Assembly: GCA_902773245.1 (NCBI GenBank)
Contig: CACYDY010000149.1
Location: 1-6,965, forward strand
Source: an uncultured Ruminococcus sp.
GTDB lineage: Bacteria > Bacillota > Clostridia > Oscillospirales > Acutalibacteraceae
DNA: 6,965 bases
Direction: 5' to 3'
Below, piece after piece: positions 1 through 4,311 of the stretch. How positions within the stretch are numbered: the stretch's first letter is position 1; every line of letters starts with the position of its first letter. The notes below the pieces were generated by a model. That model saw only the letters and a program-made list of their open reading frames with translations. It ran no database searches and was not told where the DNA came from. Both the position numbers and the translations under genes were made by a program.

Positions 1-51
1 GCTGCCCTTGGATTCCGCAAGCCTTTTGAAAAAGGCTTGATCGAAAACTTT
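1..51 (-). repeat. Partial copy of a dispersed hairpin repeat
   Basis: The segment contains a perfect 10-bp inverted repeat with a 2-nt loop: CAAGCCTTTT at 18-27 and AAAAGGCTTG at 30-39. Its sequence, including flanks on both sides (CTGCCCTTGG before, ATCGAAAACTTT after), matches the reverse complement of 4051-4100 with a few substitutions and small indels. The two are therefore copies of one element in opposite orientations. The window edge cuts off the second hairpin seen in the other copy. No T-run follows on either strand, so a simple terminator is unlikely. Confidence 0.7.
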
Positions 52-135
52 AATTAACAAATTCTTTACTCATTCAAAAGCCCTGTTTTCACACGGTTTA
101 ACGCATTGAATTCCTTAGTATAAATTGTTTCCGCC

Positions 136-170
136 AAAAAGGTTTGCCCTGCCGATTTAATCGACAGGGC
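136..170 (-). terminator. Possible terminator of the minus-strand kinase gene
   Basis: The inverted repeat 146-170 has GCCCTG/CAGGGC outer arms and a CGAT/ATCG inner stem around a 3-nt loop. Read on the minus strand, the one irregular position is a U-G wobble, giving an 11-bp continuous stem. On the plus strand it would be a C-A mismatch. A run of five T (minus strand, 140-136) starts about five bases after the stem. It lies about 170 bases past the kinase stop codon, and the T-run is short and offset, so this is tentative. Confidence 0.35.
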
Positions 171-339
171 GTTGAAGGAGGTTAAACTATCAGACCAAAA
201 GATTCATTTTATTTTTTAACTTAACAGCTTGCCAAACGCGTCAAACACACTTTCCGCAAACTTTTACAAACCTCTGAACTTTATTCCCCTTGGAATGAAT
301 CATCGGTCATAATTTCAAACTATTAATTAAAAACCAACA
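171..339. other. Non-coding spacer, nothing clear
   Basis: AT-rich sequence between the possible minus-strand terminator and the kinase stop codon. It has no open frame of useful length. An AAGGAGG ribosome-site-like string at 175-181 is not followed by a usable start codon: the next sense frame ends after about eleven codons and has no ATG, GTG or TTG at the right distance. A short 5-bp inverted repeat (ATTCC/GGAAT) near 282-296 has no T-run. Confidence 0.5.
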
Positions 340-1095
340 TTAGTCGTACTCAACAACGTCAGCCCAACTAAGAAGCATTTCCTTCTCCTCGGGTTTGCAG
401 TTTACCGACTGAGCAGCCGCAACGATCGGAAGCCACTTTTGAACGTACTGAATTGCTGTGTCGCTCTTCAGGCAGTAAAGCTTGAGATACTTATCGGCAA
501 GCTCGTCTTCACCCTTAAGCTTGAACAGCAAGTAAGTAATAGCTGCGTCAGCCGCTGCATTACCCTGAGATGCGTGTGACCAGTCAAGAATGTACGGCGT
601 ACCATCGGCAGTGATGATAATGTTGCTCGGGTTGAAGTCGCCGTGGCAAACTTTTTTGTGCTTCGGCGTTGACTCGAGTCTTGTGTCGAGTTCATAGCGG
701 ATAGTTGCGCTAAGCTCGGTTTCGGAGATTTTTCTTCTCATCTTAACTTTAAGATTGTTCAAAAGCGGTGACTTCTGCTCATGAACGATAAGATGAAGCT
801 CAACAAACCGCTCCATATATTCATCGATCTTGTCGGGATTGTCTTTCATGAGCTTATCAAGAGTATCACCCTCGATAAAATCAGAAATAATAGCCCACTT
901 TCCGTCGATCATATTGATAGCTCTGATTGAAGGAATATTAAGATTGGTTTCTTCTATTCTTGCCTGATTCAGCGCTTCGTTAAGAATATCTGATTTCAAA
1001 AAATCATTATCAAAAACCTTTACTGCCGTGTCGCCGTCACGATAGATAGTCTTTTTTTCTCTCTCAGCAATAACTACAGCATTCTCTAAACTCAT
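340..1095 (-). CDS. Aminoglycoside/choline kinase-fold phosphotransferase, substrate unknown
   Basis: This 251-aa cytoplasmic protein has the eukaryotic-like kinase fold of the APH/choline kinase group (APH family). Visible landmarks: the AVKVF strand with the likely ATP-binding lysine K26; a helix-C glutamate near E40; the hinge-like ISDFIEGDTLDKL at about 70-82; the Brenner-type catalytic motif HGDFNPSN at 151-158 (D153 catalytic base, N158 metal ligand); and ILDWSHAS at 169-176, where D171 should hold Mg. No signal peptide or membrane segment is seen. The start is well supported: AAAGGAG (minus strand, 1109-1103) lies seven bases before the ATG. It has its own promoter and runs divergently from the heat-shock operon, so it is not part of it. 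Members phosphorylate antibiotics, choline, sugars or fructosamines. Nothing here identifies the substrate, and a resistance role should not be assumed. Confidence 0.85.
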   Translation of the reverse strand: MSLENAVVIAEREKKTIYRDGDTAVKVFDNDFLKSDILNEALNQARIEETNLNIPSIRAINMIDGKWAIISDFIEGDTLDKLMKDNPDKIDEYMERFVELHLIVHEQKSPLLNNLKVKMRRKISETELSATIRYELDTRLESTPKHKKVCHGDFNPSNIIITADGTPYILDWSHASQGNAAADAAITYLLFKLKGEDELADKYLKLYCLKSDTAIQYVQKWLPIVAAAQSVNCKPEEKEMLLSWADVVEYD

Positions 1096-1120
1096 ATTTA
1101 TTCTCCTTTATAGATAAATT

Positions 1121-1183
1121 TCCGAATTTCACGTTTTCGGATATTAATTACACGTCAAACCGCCGCAAGCGATTTTCAGCGGC
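1121..1183 (-). other. Hairpins in the kinase mRNA leader
   Basis: Two inverted repeats lie in the leader of the minus-strand kinase gene: GCCGC/GCGGC at 1162-1166 and 1179-1183 (12-nt loop), and TCCGAA/TTCGGA at 1121-1126 and 1136-1141 (9-nt loop). The second lies 11 bases upstream of the ribosome-binding site (1109-1103) and does not cover it. I recognise no riboswitch family. They are modest stems and could be incidental. Confidence 0.3.
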
Positions 1184-1260
1184 AAACATTAATTCAGCTC
1201 CTTGCCCCTCGCTTTGATATTTTGAATCTTTATTCATTGGGCGGATAAATGAACCGTATG

Positions 1261-1322
1261 CAGTTGATTTTTAAACTAAAACTCAAATTTTAGGTTTGTT
1301 TTATTATATTAAATATCAACTG
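1261..1322 (-). other. Inverted repeat at the kinase transcription start
   Basis: CAGTTGAT (1261-1268) and ATCAACTG (1315-1322) form a perfect 8-bp inverted repeat. Its promoter-proximal arm coincides with the predicted transcription start near 1321. Between the arms is a second small hairpin, CTAAAA/TTTTAG (1276-1281 and 1288-1293). The mRNA could begin with a closed stem, which might stabilise its 5' end. Alternatively the arms could be protein-binding half-sites. Confidence 0.35.
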
Positions 1323-1327
1323 AATAT

Positions 1328-1356
1328 ATTATACATTCTTTTTTGTAAAATTGCAA
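1328..1356 (-). promoter_or_regulatory. Sigma-A-type promoter for the kinase gene
   Basis: On the minus strand the -35 element is TTGCAA (1356-1351), the spacer is exactly 17 bases, and the -10 is a perfect TATAAT (1333-1328). Transcription should start near 1321, giving a leader of about 225 nt before the kinase ATG at 1095. T-rich tracts on the plus strand just upstream (1381-1408) would act as A-tracts on the template side of this promoter. Confidence 0.65.
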
Positions 1357-1472
1357 GTAATTTATGCAAATTGTCGTTGGTTTTTTTGAGTTTTTTTATG
1401 AATTTTTTGTTAACACGCAGCTGTTTTCACTGATTTTCCTTTTCATTATATATGTAACCGTTATCTGCAGCT

Positions 1473-1645
1473 AAAAAACATAATGACCTAACACGGTGGT
1501 CGCGGCTTAAGCCCCGATAGTTGGCGGGCTTCGCACCAACCAATGTCATTAACTTGACGGATATCGCTGTCGAATCCGGCTTTATCCCTCAATCCAATTT
1601 AATGTCGTCACCATCACCCGGGTTGGGGGTATGGGTGACATCAAT
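1473..1645 (-). ncRNA. Candidate structured non-coding RNA with terminator-like 3' end
   Basis: No reading frame explains this segment, which is much richer in GC than its AT-rich flanks. Three stems can be drawn. The 5' stem (minus sense) pairs 1631-1639 with 1607-1614 (ATG(G)GTGAC/GTCACCAT, one bulge). The middle stem pairs GGATA 1559-1563 with TATCC 1583-1587. The 3' domain is closed by TAATGAC 1481-1487 with GTCATTA 1545-1551. Inside it are further helices: GGTGGT/ACC(A)ACC, GCG/CGC and AAGCCC(C)G/CGGGCTT (1495-1541). On the minus strand the closing stem is followed at once by CATG-like sequence and six T (1478-1473), as in an intrinsic terminator; the plus strand has no such run. The 5' end is not defined. 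I do not firmly recognise the family. The clostridial raiA-motif RNA is of similar size and is one candidate to compare, a low-confidence guess. Confidence 0.5.
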
Positions 1646-1800
1646 GAAGTAAAATAGAACCAATTCTTTGGAGCGATTAAGTTGTACACATCTGTTTTAT
1701 CCCCAAAGTCAAAAACTATTAAAAATCAAAAAACTTTAAAATAGTTTGAAAAAATGAGAAATTCAAAGAAAACAAGAGATATATTGATCTAATCAGCGAA
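1646..1800. other. AT-rich spacer between the RNA candidate and the CtsR operators
   Basis: No open frame of interest. A lone CtsR-type heptad AGTCAAA lies at 1707-1713 without a partner ten bases away. On the minus strand it doubles as TTGACT, with a poor -10 (TGTACA) 18 bases on. An 8-bp inverted repeat AAACTATT/AATAGTTT (1713-1720, 1740-1747) has a long A-rich loop and no clear role. A divergent transcript from 1837 would cross this stretch to reach the RNA candidate. Confidence 0.4.
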
Positions 1801-1817
1801 TTTGACCTTATTTGACT
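1801..1817 (-). promoter_or_regulatory. CtsR operator 1
   Basis: On the minus strand this reads AGTCAAA-TAA-GGTCAAA. It fits the established CtsR operator: two direct heptads of (A/G)GTCAAA separated by three bases, with a 10-bp period. An extra overlapping heptad, AGTCAAA, occupies 1823-1817. The site overlaps the -35 element of the ctsR promoter, so bound CtsR should block RNA polymerase. Confidence 0.85.
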
Positions 1818-1846
1818 TTGACTTTTTCTGACCAAATGAATATAAT
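1818..1846 (+). promoter_or_regulatory. Sigma-A promoter of the ctsR operon
   Basis: TTGACT (1818-1823), a 17-base spacer, and a perfect TATAAT (1841-1846) form a strong sigma-A promoter. A second TATAAT overlaps at 1846-1851 but is poorly spaced from any -35. Transcription should start near 1853, giving a leader of about 116 nt to the ctsR start. CtsR operators overlap the -35 and lie just past the start site, so the promoter is expected to be silent at normal temperature and released on heat or protein stress. Confidence 0.85.
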
Positions 1847-1872
1847 ATAATCATAAAGTCAAAGAAAGTCAA
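1844..1872 (-). promoter_or_regulatory. Predicted divergent promoter within the CtsR operators
   Basis: On the minus strand TTGACT (1872-1867), a 17-base spacer and TATATT (1849-1844) give 5/6 matches to each sigma-A box at ideal spacing. Both boxes are exact mirror positions of the forward promoter about base 1845. Transcription would start near 1837 and run away from ctsR toward the structured RNA at 1645-1473. The same CtsR operators would cover it. Activity is inferred from sequence only. Confidence 0.5.
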
Positions 1873-1879
1873 AGTCAAA
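1857..1879 (+). promoter_or_regulatory. CtsR operator 2
   Basis: AGTCAAA (1857-1863), GAA, AGTCAAA (1867-1873) is a perfect CtsR direct heptad repeat with a 10-bp period. A third AGTCAAA overlaps at 1873-1879. It lies immediately downstream of the predicted ctsR start site, in the opposite orientation to operator 1, so the two operators bracket the promoter. Confidence 0.85.
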
Positions 1880-1912
1880 TAAAAAGCTTGACTTTTCAAA
1901 GACTTAAAAACA

Positions 1913-1958
1913 TTGAATATCCGCATGAAACATCAAAAGCGGATATTCAAAAAAAGGA
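1913..1958 (+). promoter_or_regulatory. ctsR leader hairpin next to the ribosome-binding site
   Basis: TTGAATATCCGC (1913-1924) and GCGGATATTCAA (1939-1950) form a perfect 12-bp stem with a 14-nt loop in the ctsR leader. The stem ends three bases before the AAAGGA ribosome site (1953-1958), which is ten bases from the ctsR ATG. It has no T-run on the plus strand. On the minus strand it is followed by TGTTTTT, so it could also stop antisense transcription. It does not sequester the ribosome site directly, but could stabilise the mRNA or keep the site open. Confidence 0.6.
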
Positions 1959-1968
1959 ATGAGTAAGT

Positions 1969-2421
1969 ATGCGTATCAGTGATTTAGTCGCTCGGTATAT
2001 CATGGATATGCTGGACGAGAACGACGGAGGTGCCGAGATAAAACGAAACGAGCTTGCCGAAACAATAGGCTGCGTTCCCTCGCAGATCAACTATGTGATC
2101 ACTTCACGATTCACGCCCGAACAGGGATATATCGTAGAAAGCCGACGCGGGGGCGGCGGTTACATCAGAATAACCCGTGTTCAGATGGATAAACGTTCGG
2201 CAGTAATGCACCTTATCAACTTGATCGGTGACAGCGTTGATACGAAAACGGCGGCGGCGGTTGTGAAAGAGCTTTTGACAAGAAATCTGATCTCACTCCC
2301 CACAGCGAAGATCATAACCTCCGCCATTGCCGACAGACCTTATCAAAGCGTCCCGGTTGAATATCGTGACAAATTGCGCGCGGCAGTTTTGAAAAATATG
2401 CTGCTTAGTTTGGAAGAGTAA
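1969..2421 (+). CDS. ctsR: CtsR, class III heat-shock repressor
   Basis: CtsR is the transcriptional repressor of class III stress genes (clp genes and its own operon) in Gram-positive bacteria. It binds as a dimer to the heptad repeats upstream. The 150-aa length is normal for the family. The N-terminal winged helix-turn-helix spans about residues 1-70: RISDLVARYI at the start, the helix ELAETIGCVPSQINYVITSRF at about 29-48, and the tetraglycine wing RGGGGYIRI at 60-68. In the family this wing contacts DNA and serves as the heat sensor, and its arginine is a McsB target. The C-terminal dimerisation domain (about 75-150) ends with the typical RPYQSVP...RDKLRAAVLKNML. M1969 fits the usual start; an upstream out-of-frame ATG at 1959 opens only seven codons. 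mcsA follows after 26 bases. Autoregulation is expected from the operators at 1801-1879. Confidence 0.97.
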   Translation: MRISDLVARYIMDMLDENDGGAEIKRNELAETIGCVPSQINYVITSRFTPEQGYIVESRRGGGGYIRITRVQMDKRSAVMHLINLIGDSVDTKTAAAVVKELLTRNLISLPTAKIITSAIADRPYQSVPVEYRDKLRAAVLKNMLLSLEE

Positions 2422-2430
2422 ATTATTATC

Positions 2431-2450
2431 AAAAAGGAGTGTTATTTATG
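2431..2450 (+). promoter_or_regulatory. Ribosome-binding site that fixes the mcsA start
   Basis: AAAAAGGAG at 2431-2439 is followed after eight bases by ATG at 2448. A GTG at 2439 is in frame but overlaps the last base of the ribosome site, so it cannot be the start. The ATG at 2448 gives the family-typical beginning MLCQSC. Confidence 0.85.
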
Positions 2451-2978
2451 TTGTGTCAATCATGTAAAAATAAACAAGCTACAACTCATATTAAATCAAT
2501 TGTCAACGGTGAGCTTACCGAAATGAATCTTTGTTCTGAATGCGCCGCTAAAAACGGATACGGAAATGTTTTTGAACATTTTTTTGATATCGGTTCGCTG
2601 ATGAGCGGCTTCATGGGAGAGCCTTCATCTCTTGCAGTCGAAACGCACTGCCCGAACTGCGGAGTTACCTTTGCTCAGATCTCCAAGGGCGGAAGAGTCG
2701 GCTGCGCAAAATGCTACGATGTTTTTTATGACAGACTTTTGCCGTCGATAAAACGTATCCACGGAAACACCGTTCACACGGGAAAACGTCTTCGCAAACC
2801 TCAGCTGCAAAGCGGAAGCGCCGCCGTCAGCGAGGCAGAACCTGCAAAACAGCCGTCAAAGCTTGATATTCTCAACGAAAAGCTTAAAACAGCTATCGAA
2901 AAACAAGAGTTTGAACAGGCAGCGAAGCTCAGAGATGAGATCAACGAGATCAAAAACTCTATGGGAGGTAATCAATAA
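2448..2978 (+). CDS. mcsA: McsA, zinc-binding activator of McsB arginine kinase
   Basis: McsA is the zinc protein that binds and activates the arginine kinase McsB and helps control CtsR and ClpC. The 176-aa product has four CxxC pairs, at C3/C6, C29/C32, C68/C71 and C86/C89, which fits the known metal-binding arrangement of the family. After a variable linker rich in Ala, Ser and Pro (about 115-137), a C-terminal UVR motif (about 138-172, EKQEFEQAAKLRDEINEIK) forms a helical hairpin. The same motif type occurs in the middle domain of ClpC in this window (HSQEFERCAQIRDKIKSLK), a similarity long noted for these partners. No signal peptide or membrane segment is present. The stop codon shares one base with the mcsB start (TAATG), so the two are probably translationally coupled, suiting a complex of the two proteins. 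Confidence 0.95.
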   Translation: MLCQSCKNKQATTHIKSIVNGELTEMNLCSECAAKNGYGNVFEHFFDIGSLMSGFMGEPSSLAVETHCPNCGVTFAQISKGGRVGCAKCYDVFYDRLLPSIKRIHGNTVHTGKRLRKPQLQSGSAAVSEAEPAKQPSKLDILNEKLKTAIEKQEFEQAAKLRDEINEIKNSMGGNQ

Positions 2979-4006
2979 TGGATATGAAATGGTATGAGAA
3001 AAACGGCAGCGACGGCGAGGTCGTAATCAGCTCAAGAATCAGACTTGCGAGAAATCTTGAAGAGTATCCGTTTCCGATAAGATGCAGCGCCGATGTTCGA
3101 AAGAAAATAGCCGAGAAAGTAAAGGACGCAGTCTTGAACAGCAATTCCGTAATTTCTCCGAGATTTTCGTGTATAGAGGTTGATAATCTCGGCGCAGGCG
3201 AAAAGGTTTCTTTGGTGGAACGTCATCTTGTCAGTCCGGAGTTTATTTCCGACAAGTCCGGAGATAAGACGCTTCTTCTGCTTGATGACGAGAGCGTTTC
3301 GATAATGATAAACGAAGAGGATCATGTCAGACTTCAGGTCATGTGCGAGGGTTTTGACCTGGACAGAGCGTATGAGCAGGCAAGCCGAATAGACGCTCTG
3401 CTTGACGAGCGTTTGAAATTTGCATTCTCCGACACTCTGGGCTATCTTACTCAGTGCCCCACAAACCTGGGAACGGGAATGCGAGCTTCCGTCATGCTTC
3501 ATCTTCCGGCGCTTCAATCAACCAAAGCTATGAGAAAAATCGCAGAGAATCTCTCAAAACTCGGCTTGACAATAAGGGGCGCTTACGGAGAGGGCAGCGA
3601 GCCTTCGGCGTCAATGTATCAGCTGTCAAATCAGATCACTCTCGGTATCAGCGAGAAGGTCGCCATTGAGAATTTGAAAAACATAACAAAACAGCTTATC
3701 GCTCAGGAGATGAAAACAAGAGAAACGTTTGTCCGTCAGATCGGTGTTCAGGACAGCATTTATCGTTCCGAGGGCATTTTGAAAAGCGCAAGGCTTATCT
3801 CTTGCGACGAAGCGCTCAAACACCTTTCCAACCTGAGAGTGGGAGTTACAGCGGGACTTATCAAGAACATACCGCTCGATCTTATCAACAGGCTTATTGT
3901 TGAGATCCAGCCGGCAACGCTCATTCACTACACCGGACAGCAGCTCAATCCCCAGGAGCGTGACGCAGTCAGAGCAACGCTTCTCAGAAACAATCTGAAC
4001 GGTTGA
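2978..4006 (+). CDS. mcsB: McsB, protein-arginine kinase
   Basis: McsB transfers phosphate from ATP to arginine side chains of proteins. This inactivates CtsR and marks damaged proteins for ClpCP. At 342 aa it is near family length. Phosphagen-kinase landmarks are all present: VISSRIRLARNL at 16-27 (nucleotide-binding arginines), the NEEDH loop at 112-116, CPTNLGTGMRASVMLHLPAL at 160-179, and GEGSE at 204-208 followed by YQLSNQITLG. The acidic NEEDH and GEGSE loops hold the substrate guanidinium in studied enzymes. The C-terminal RDAVRA at 328-333 matches the RDxxRA phosphoarginine-binding motif used for allosteric activation, so this feedback site looks intact. GGAGG at 2964-2968, ten bases upstream, serves the ATG, which overlaps the mcsA stop by one base. 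A 305-bp gap follows before clpC, unusual for this operon. Confidence 0.97.
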   Translation: MDMKWYEKNGSDGEVVISSRIRLARNLEEYPFPIRCSADVRKKIAEKVKDAVLNSNSVISPRFSCIEVDNLGAGEKVSLVERHLVSPEFISDKSGDKTLLLLDDESVSIMINEEDHVRLQVMCEGFDLDRAYEQASRIDALLDERLKFAFSDTLGYLTQCPTNLGTGMRASVMLHLPALQSTKAMRKIAENLSKLGLTIRGAYGEGSEPSASMYQLSNQITLGISEKVAIENLKNITKQLIAQEMKTRETFVRQIGVQDSIYRSEGILKSARLISCDEALKHLSNLRVGVTAGLIKNIPLDLINRLIVEIQPATLIHYTGQQLNPQERDAVRATLLRNNLNG

Positions 4007-4050
4007 TAATGGAACGTTATTATACTCGAAATCTAAAAGATTTACCATTT

Positions 4051-4110
4051 AAAGTTTCGCTCAAGCCTTTTTAAAGGCTTGCGAATTCCAAAGGCAGAGC
4101 CTTTGGTCGC
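4051..4110 (+). repeat. Dispersed double-hairpin repeat
   Basis: Two adjoining perfect hairpins: CAAGCCTTT/AAAGGCTTG (4062-4070, 4073-4081; 2-nt loop) and CCAAAGGC/GCCTTTGG (4088-4095, 4099-4106; 3-nt loop). The reverse complement of 4051-4100 matches bases 1-51 of this window through the hairpin and both flanks, identifying a mobile or dispersed intergenic element. Neither hairpin is followed by T's. The structure could protect the 3' end of the mcsB mRNA segment or slow transcription before clpC. Confidence 0.7.
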
Positions 4111-4153
4111 TGACGGAGCAAAGCTGAAAAGATCGGCAAACTCCCCCTCAGCG
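4108..4153 (+). other. Third hairpin in the mcsB-clpC gap
   Basis: CGCTGA (4108-4113) pairs with TCAGCG (4148-4153), and GGAG (4115-4118) with CTCC (4141-4144), giving a 10-bp interrupted stem with a 22-nt loop. It directly follows, and slightly overlaps, the double-hairpin repeat. No T-run follows. Confidence 0.4.
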
Positions 4154-4173
4154 AAATTAAATAAATTAAAAAT

Positions 4174-4246
4174 CAAAACAGGCAGCAGCGAAGCGAATTG
4201 CCGGTTTGAGAAAGAAAAGCGCTGAATCTTAACGCTTTCGAGTATA
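4174..4246 (+). repeat. 73-bp direct repeat, copy 1 (upstream of clpC)
   Basis: This segment aligns without gaps to 6774-6846, exactly 2600 bases downstream, with 60 of 73 bases identical by my count. The first 26 bases are nearly invariant (one difference) and include GGCAGCAGCGAAGC; the end CTTAACG...GAGTATA is also well kept. The GGCA...TGCC ends around GCGAAGC could form a small stem. It contains no reading frame of its own. Confidence 0.8.
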
Positions 4247-4296
4247 GTAAAATTCAGTATAAACAGTTTAATAATTGACTATAATTATTTACGATC

Positions 4297-4304
4297 GGAG
4301 GAGG
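4297..4304 (+). promoter_or_regulatory. Strong clpC ribosome-binding site
   Basis: GGAGGAGG is a doubled GGAGG core, seven bases before the clpC ATG at 4312. It is the strongest ribosome site in the operon, so ClpC translation does not depend on coupling to mcsB. Confidence 0.8.
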
Positions 4305-4311
4305 TATATAT

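Larger units (their letters stand above)
1808..1882. repeat. Perfect 18-bp inverted repeat framing the ctsR promoter
   Basis: Bases 1808-1825 are the exact reverse complement of 1865-1882, with 39 bases between. Each arm contains two overlapping AGTCAAA heptads. The centre of symmetry falls at base 1845, inside the -10 region. The arms carry the -35 elements of two opposed promoters, so the palindrome has regulatory meaning and is not a simple hairpin. Confidence 0.8.
4007..4311. other. Hairpin- and repeat-rich mcsB-clpC gap
   Basis: No reading frame is supported here. In order it holds two tandem hairpins of a dispersed repeat (4051-4110), a stem CGCTGA..GGAG/CTCC..TCAGCG (4108-4153), an A-rich stretch, a 73-bp repeat (4174-4246), and an AT-rich lead-in to the clpC ribosome site. 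No hairpin is followed by a T-run on the plus strand, so read-through from the ctsR promoter is plausible. No CtsR heptad pair is seen. A TATAAT at 4280-4285 lacks a recognisable -35 at 16-18 bases, so a separate clpC promoter is possible but weak. Confidence 0.6.

Noticed and set aside
175..181. AAGGAGG ribosome-site-like string upstream of nothing
   Set aside because: No start codon at a workable distance, and the following frame closes after about eleven codons.
1486..1551. Integron attC-like site (ACCTAAC fits RYYYAAC inside an imperfect palindrome)
   Set aside because: There is no matching GTTRRRY at the other end, and no integrase or cassette genes are present. The T-run favours an RNA with a terminator.
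1567..1580. tRNA T-arm-like string (GCTG-TCGAATC-CGGC)
   Set aside because: The loop lacks one T of the TTC motif, the stem is only four pairs with a wobble, and no acceptor or anticodon arm is present.
1959..1982. Seven-codon upstream ORF overlapping the ctsR start
   Set aside because: Its ATG touches the AAGGA ribosome site with no spacing, so initiation is unlikely. The overlap looks incidental.
2439..2447. In-frame GTG that would extend McsA by three residues
   Set aside because: It overlaps the ribosome-binding site itself. The ATG at 2448 has ideal spacing and gives the family-typical MLCQSC start.
3032..3517. Long minus-strand open frames within mcsB and clpC
   Set aside because: They are antisense to strongly conserved genes, lack ribosome sites and resemble no known protein. 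They are shadows of coding sequence.
4275..4285. TTGACT next to TATAAT before clpC as a promoter or CtsR site
   Set aside because: The two boxes overlap instead of standing 17 bases apart, and no second heptad lies ten bases away. Kept only as a weak possible -10.
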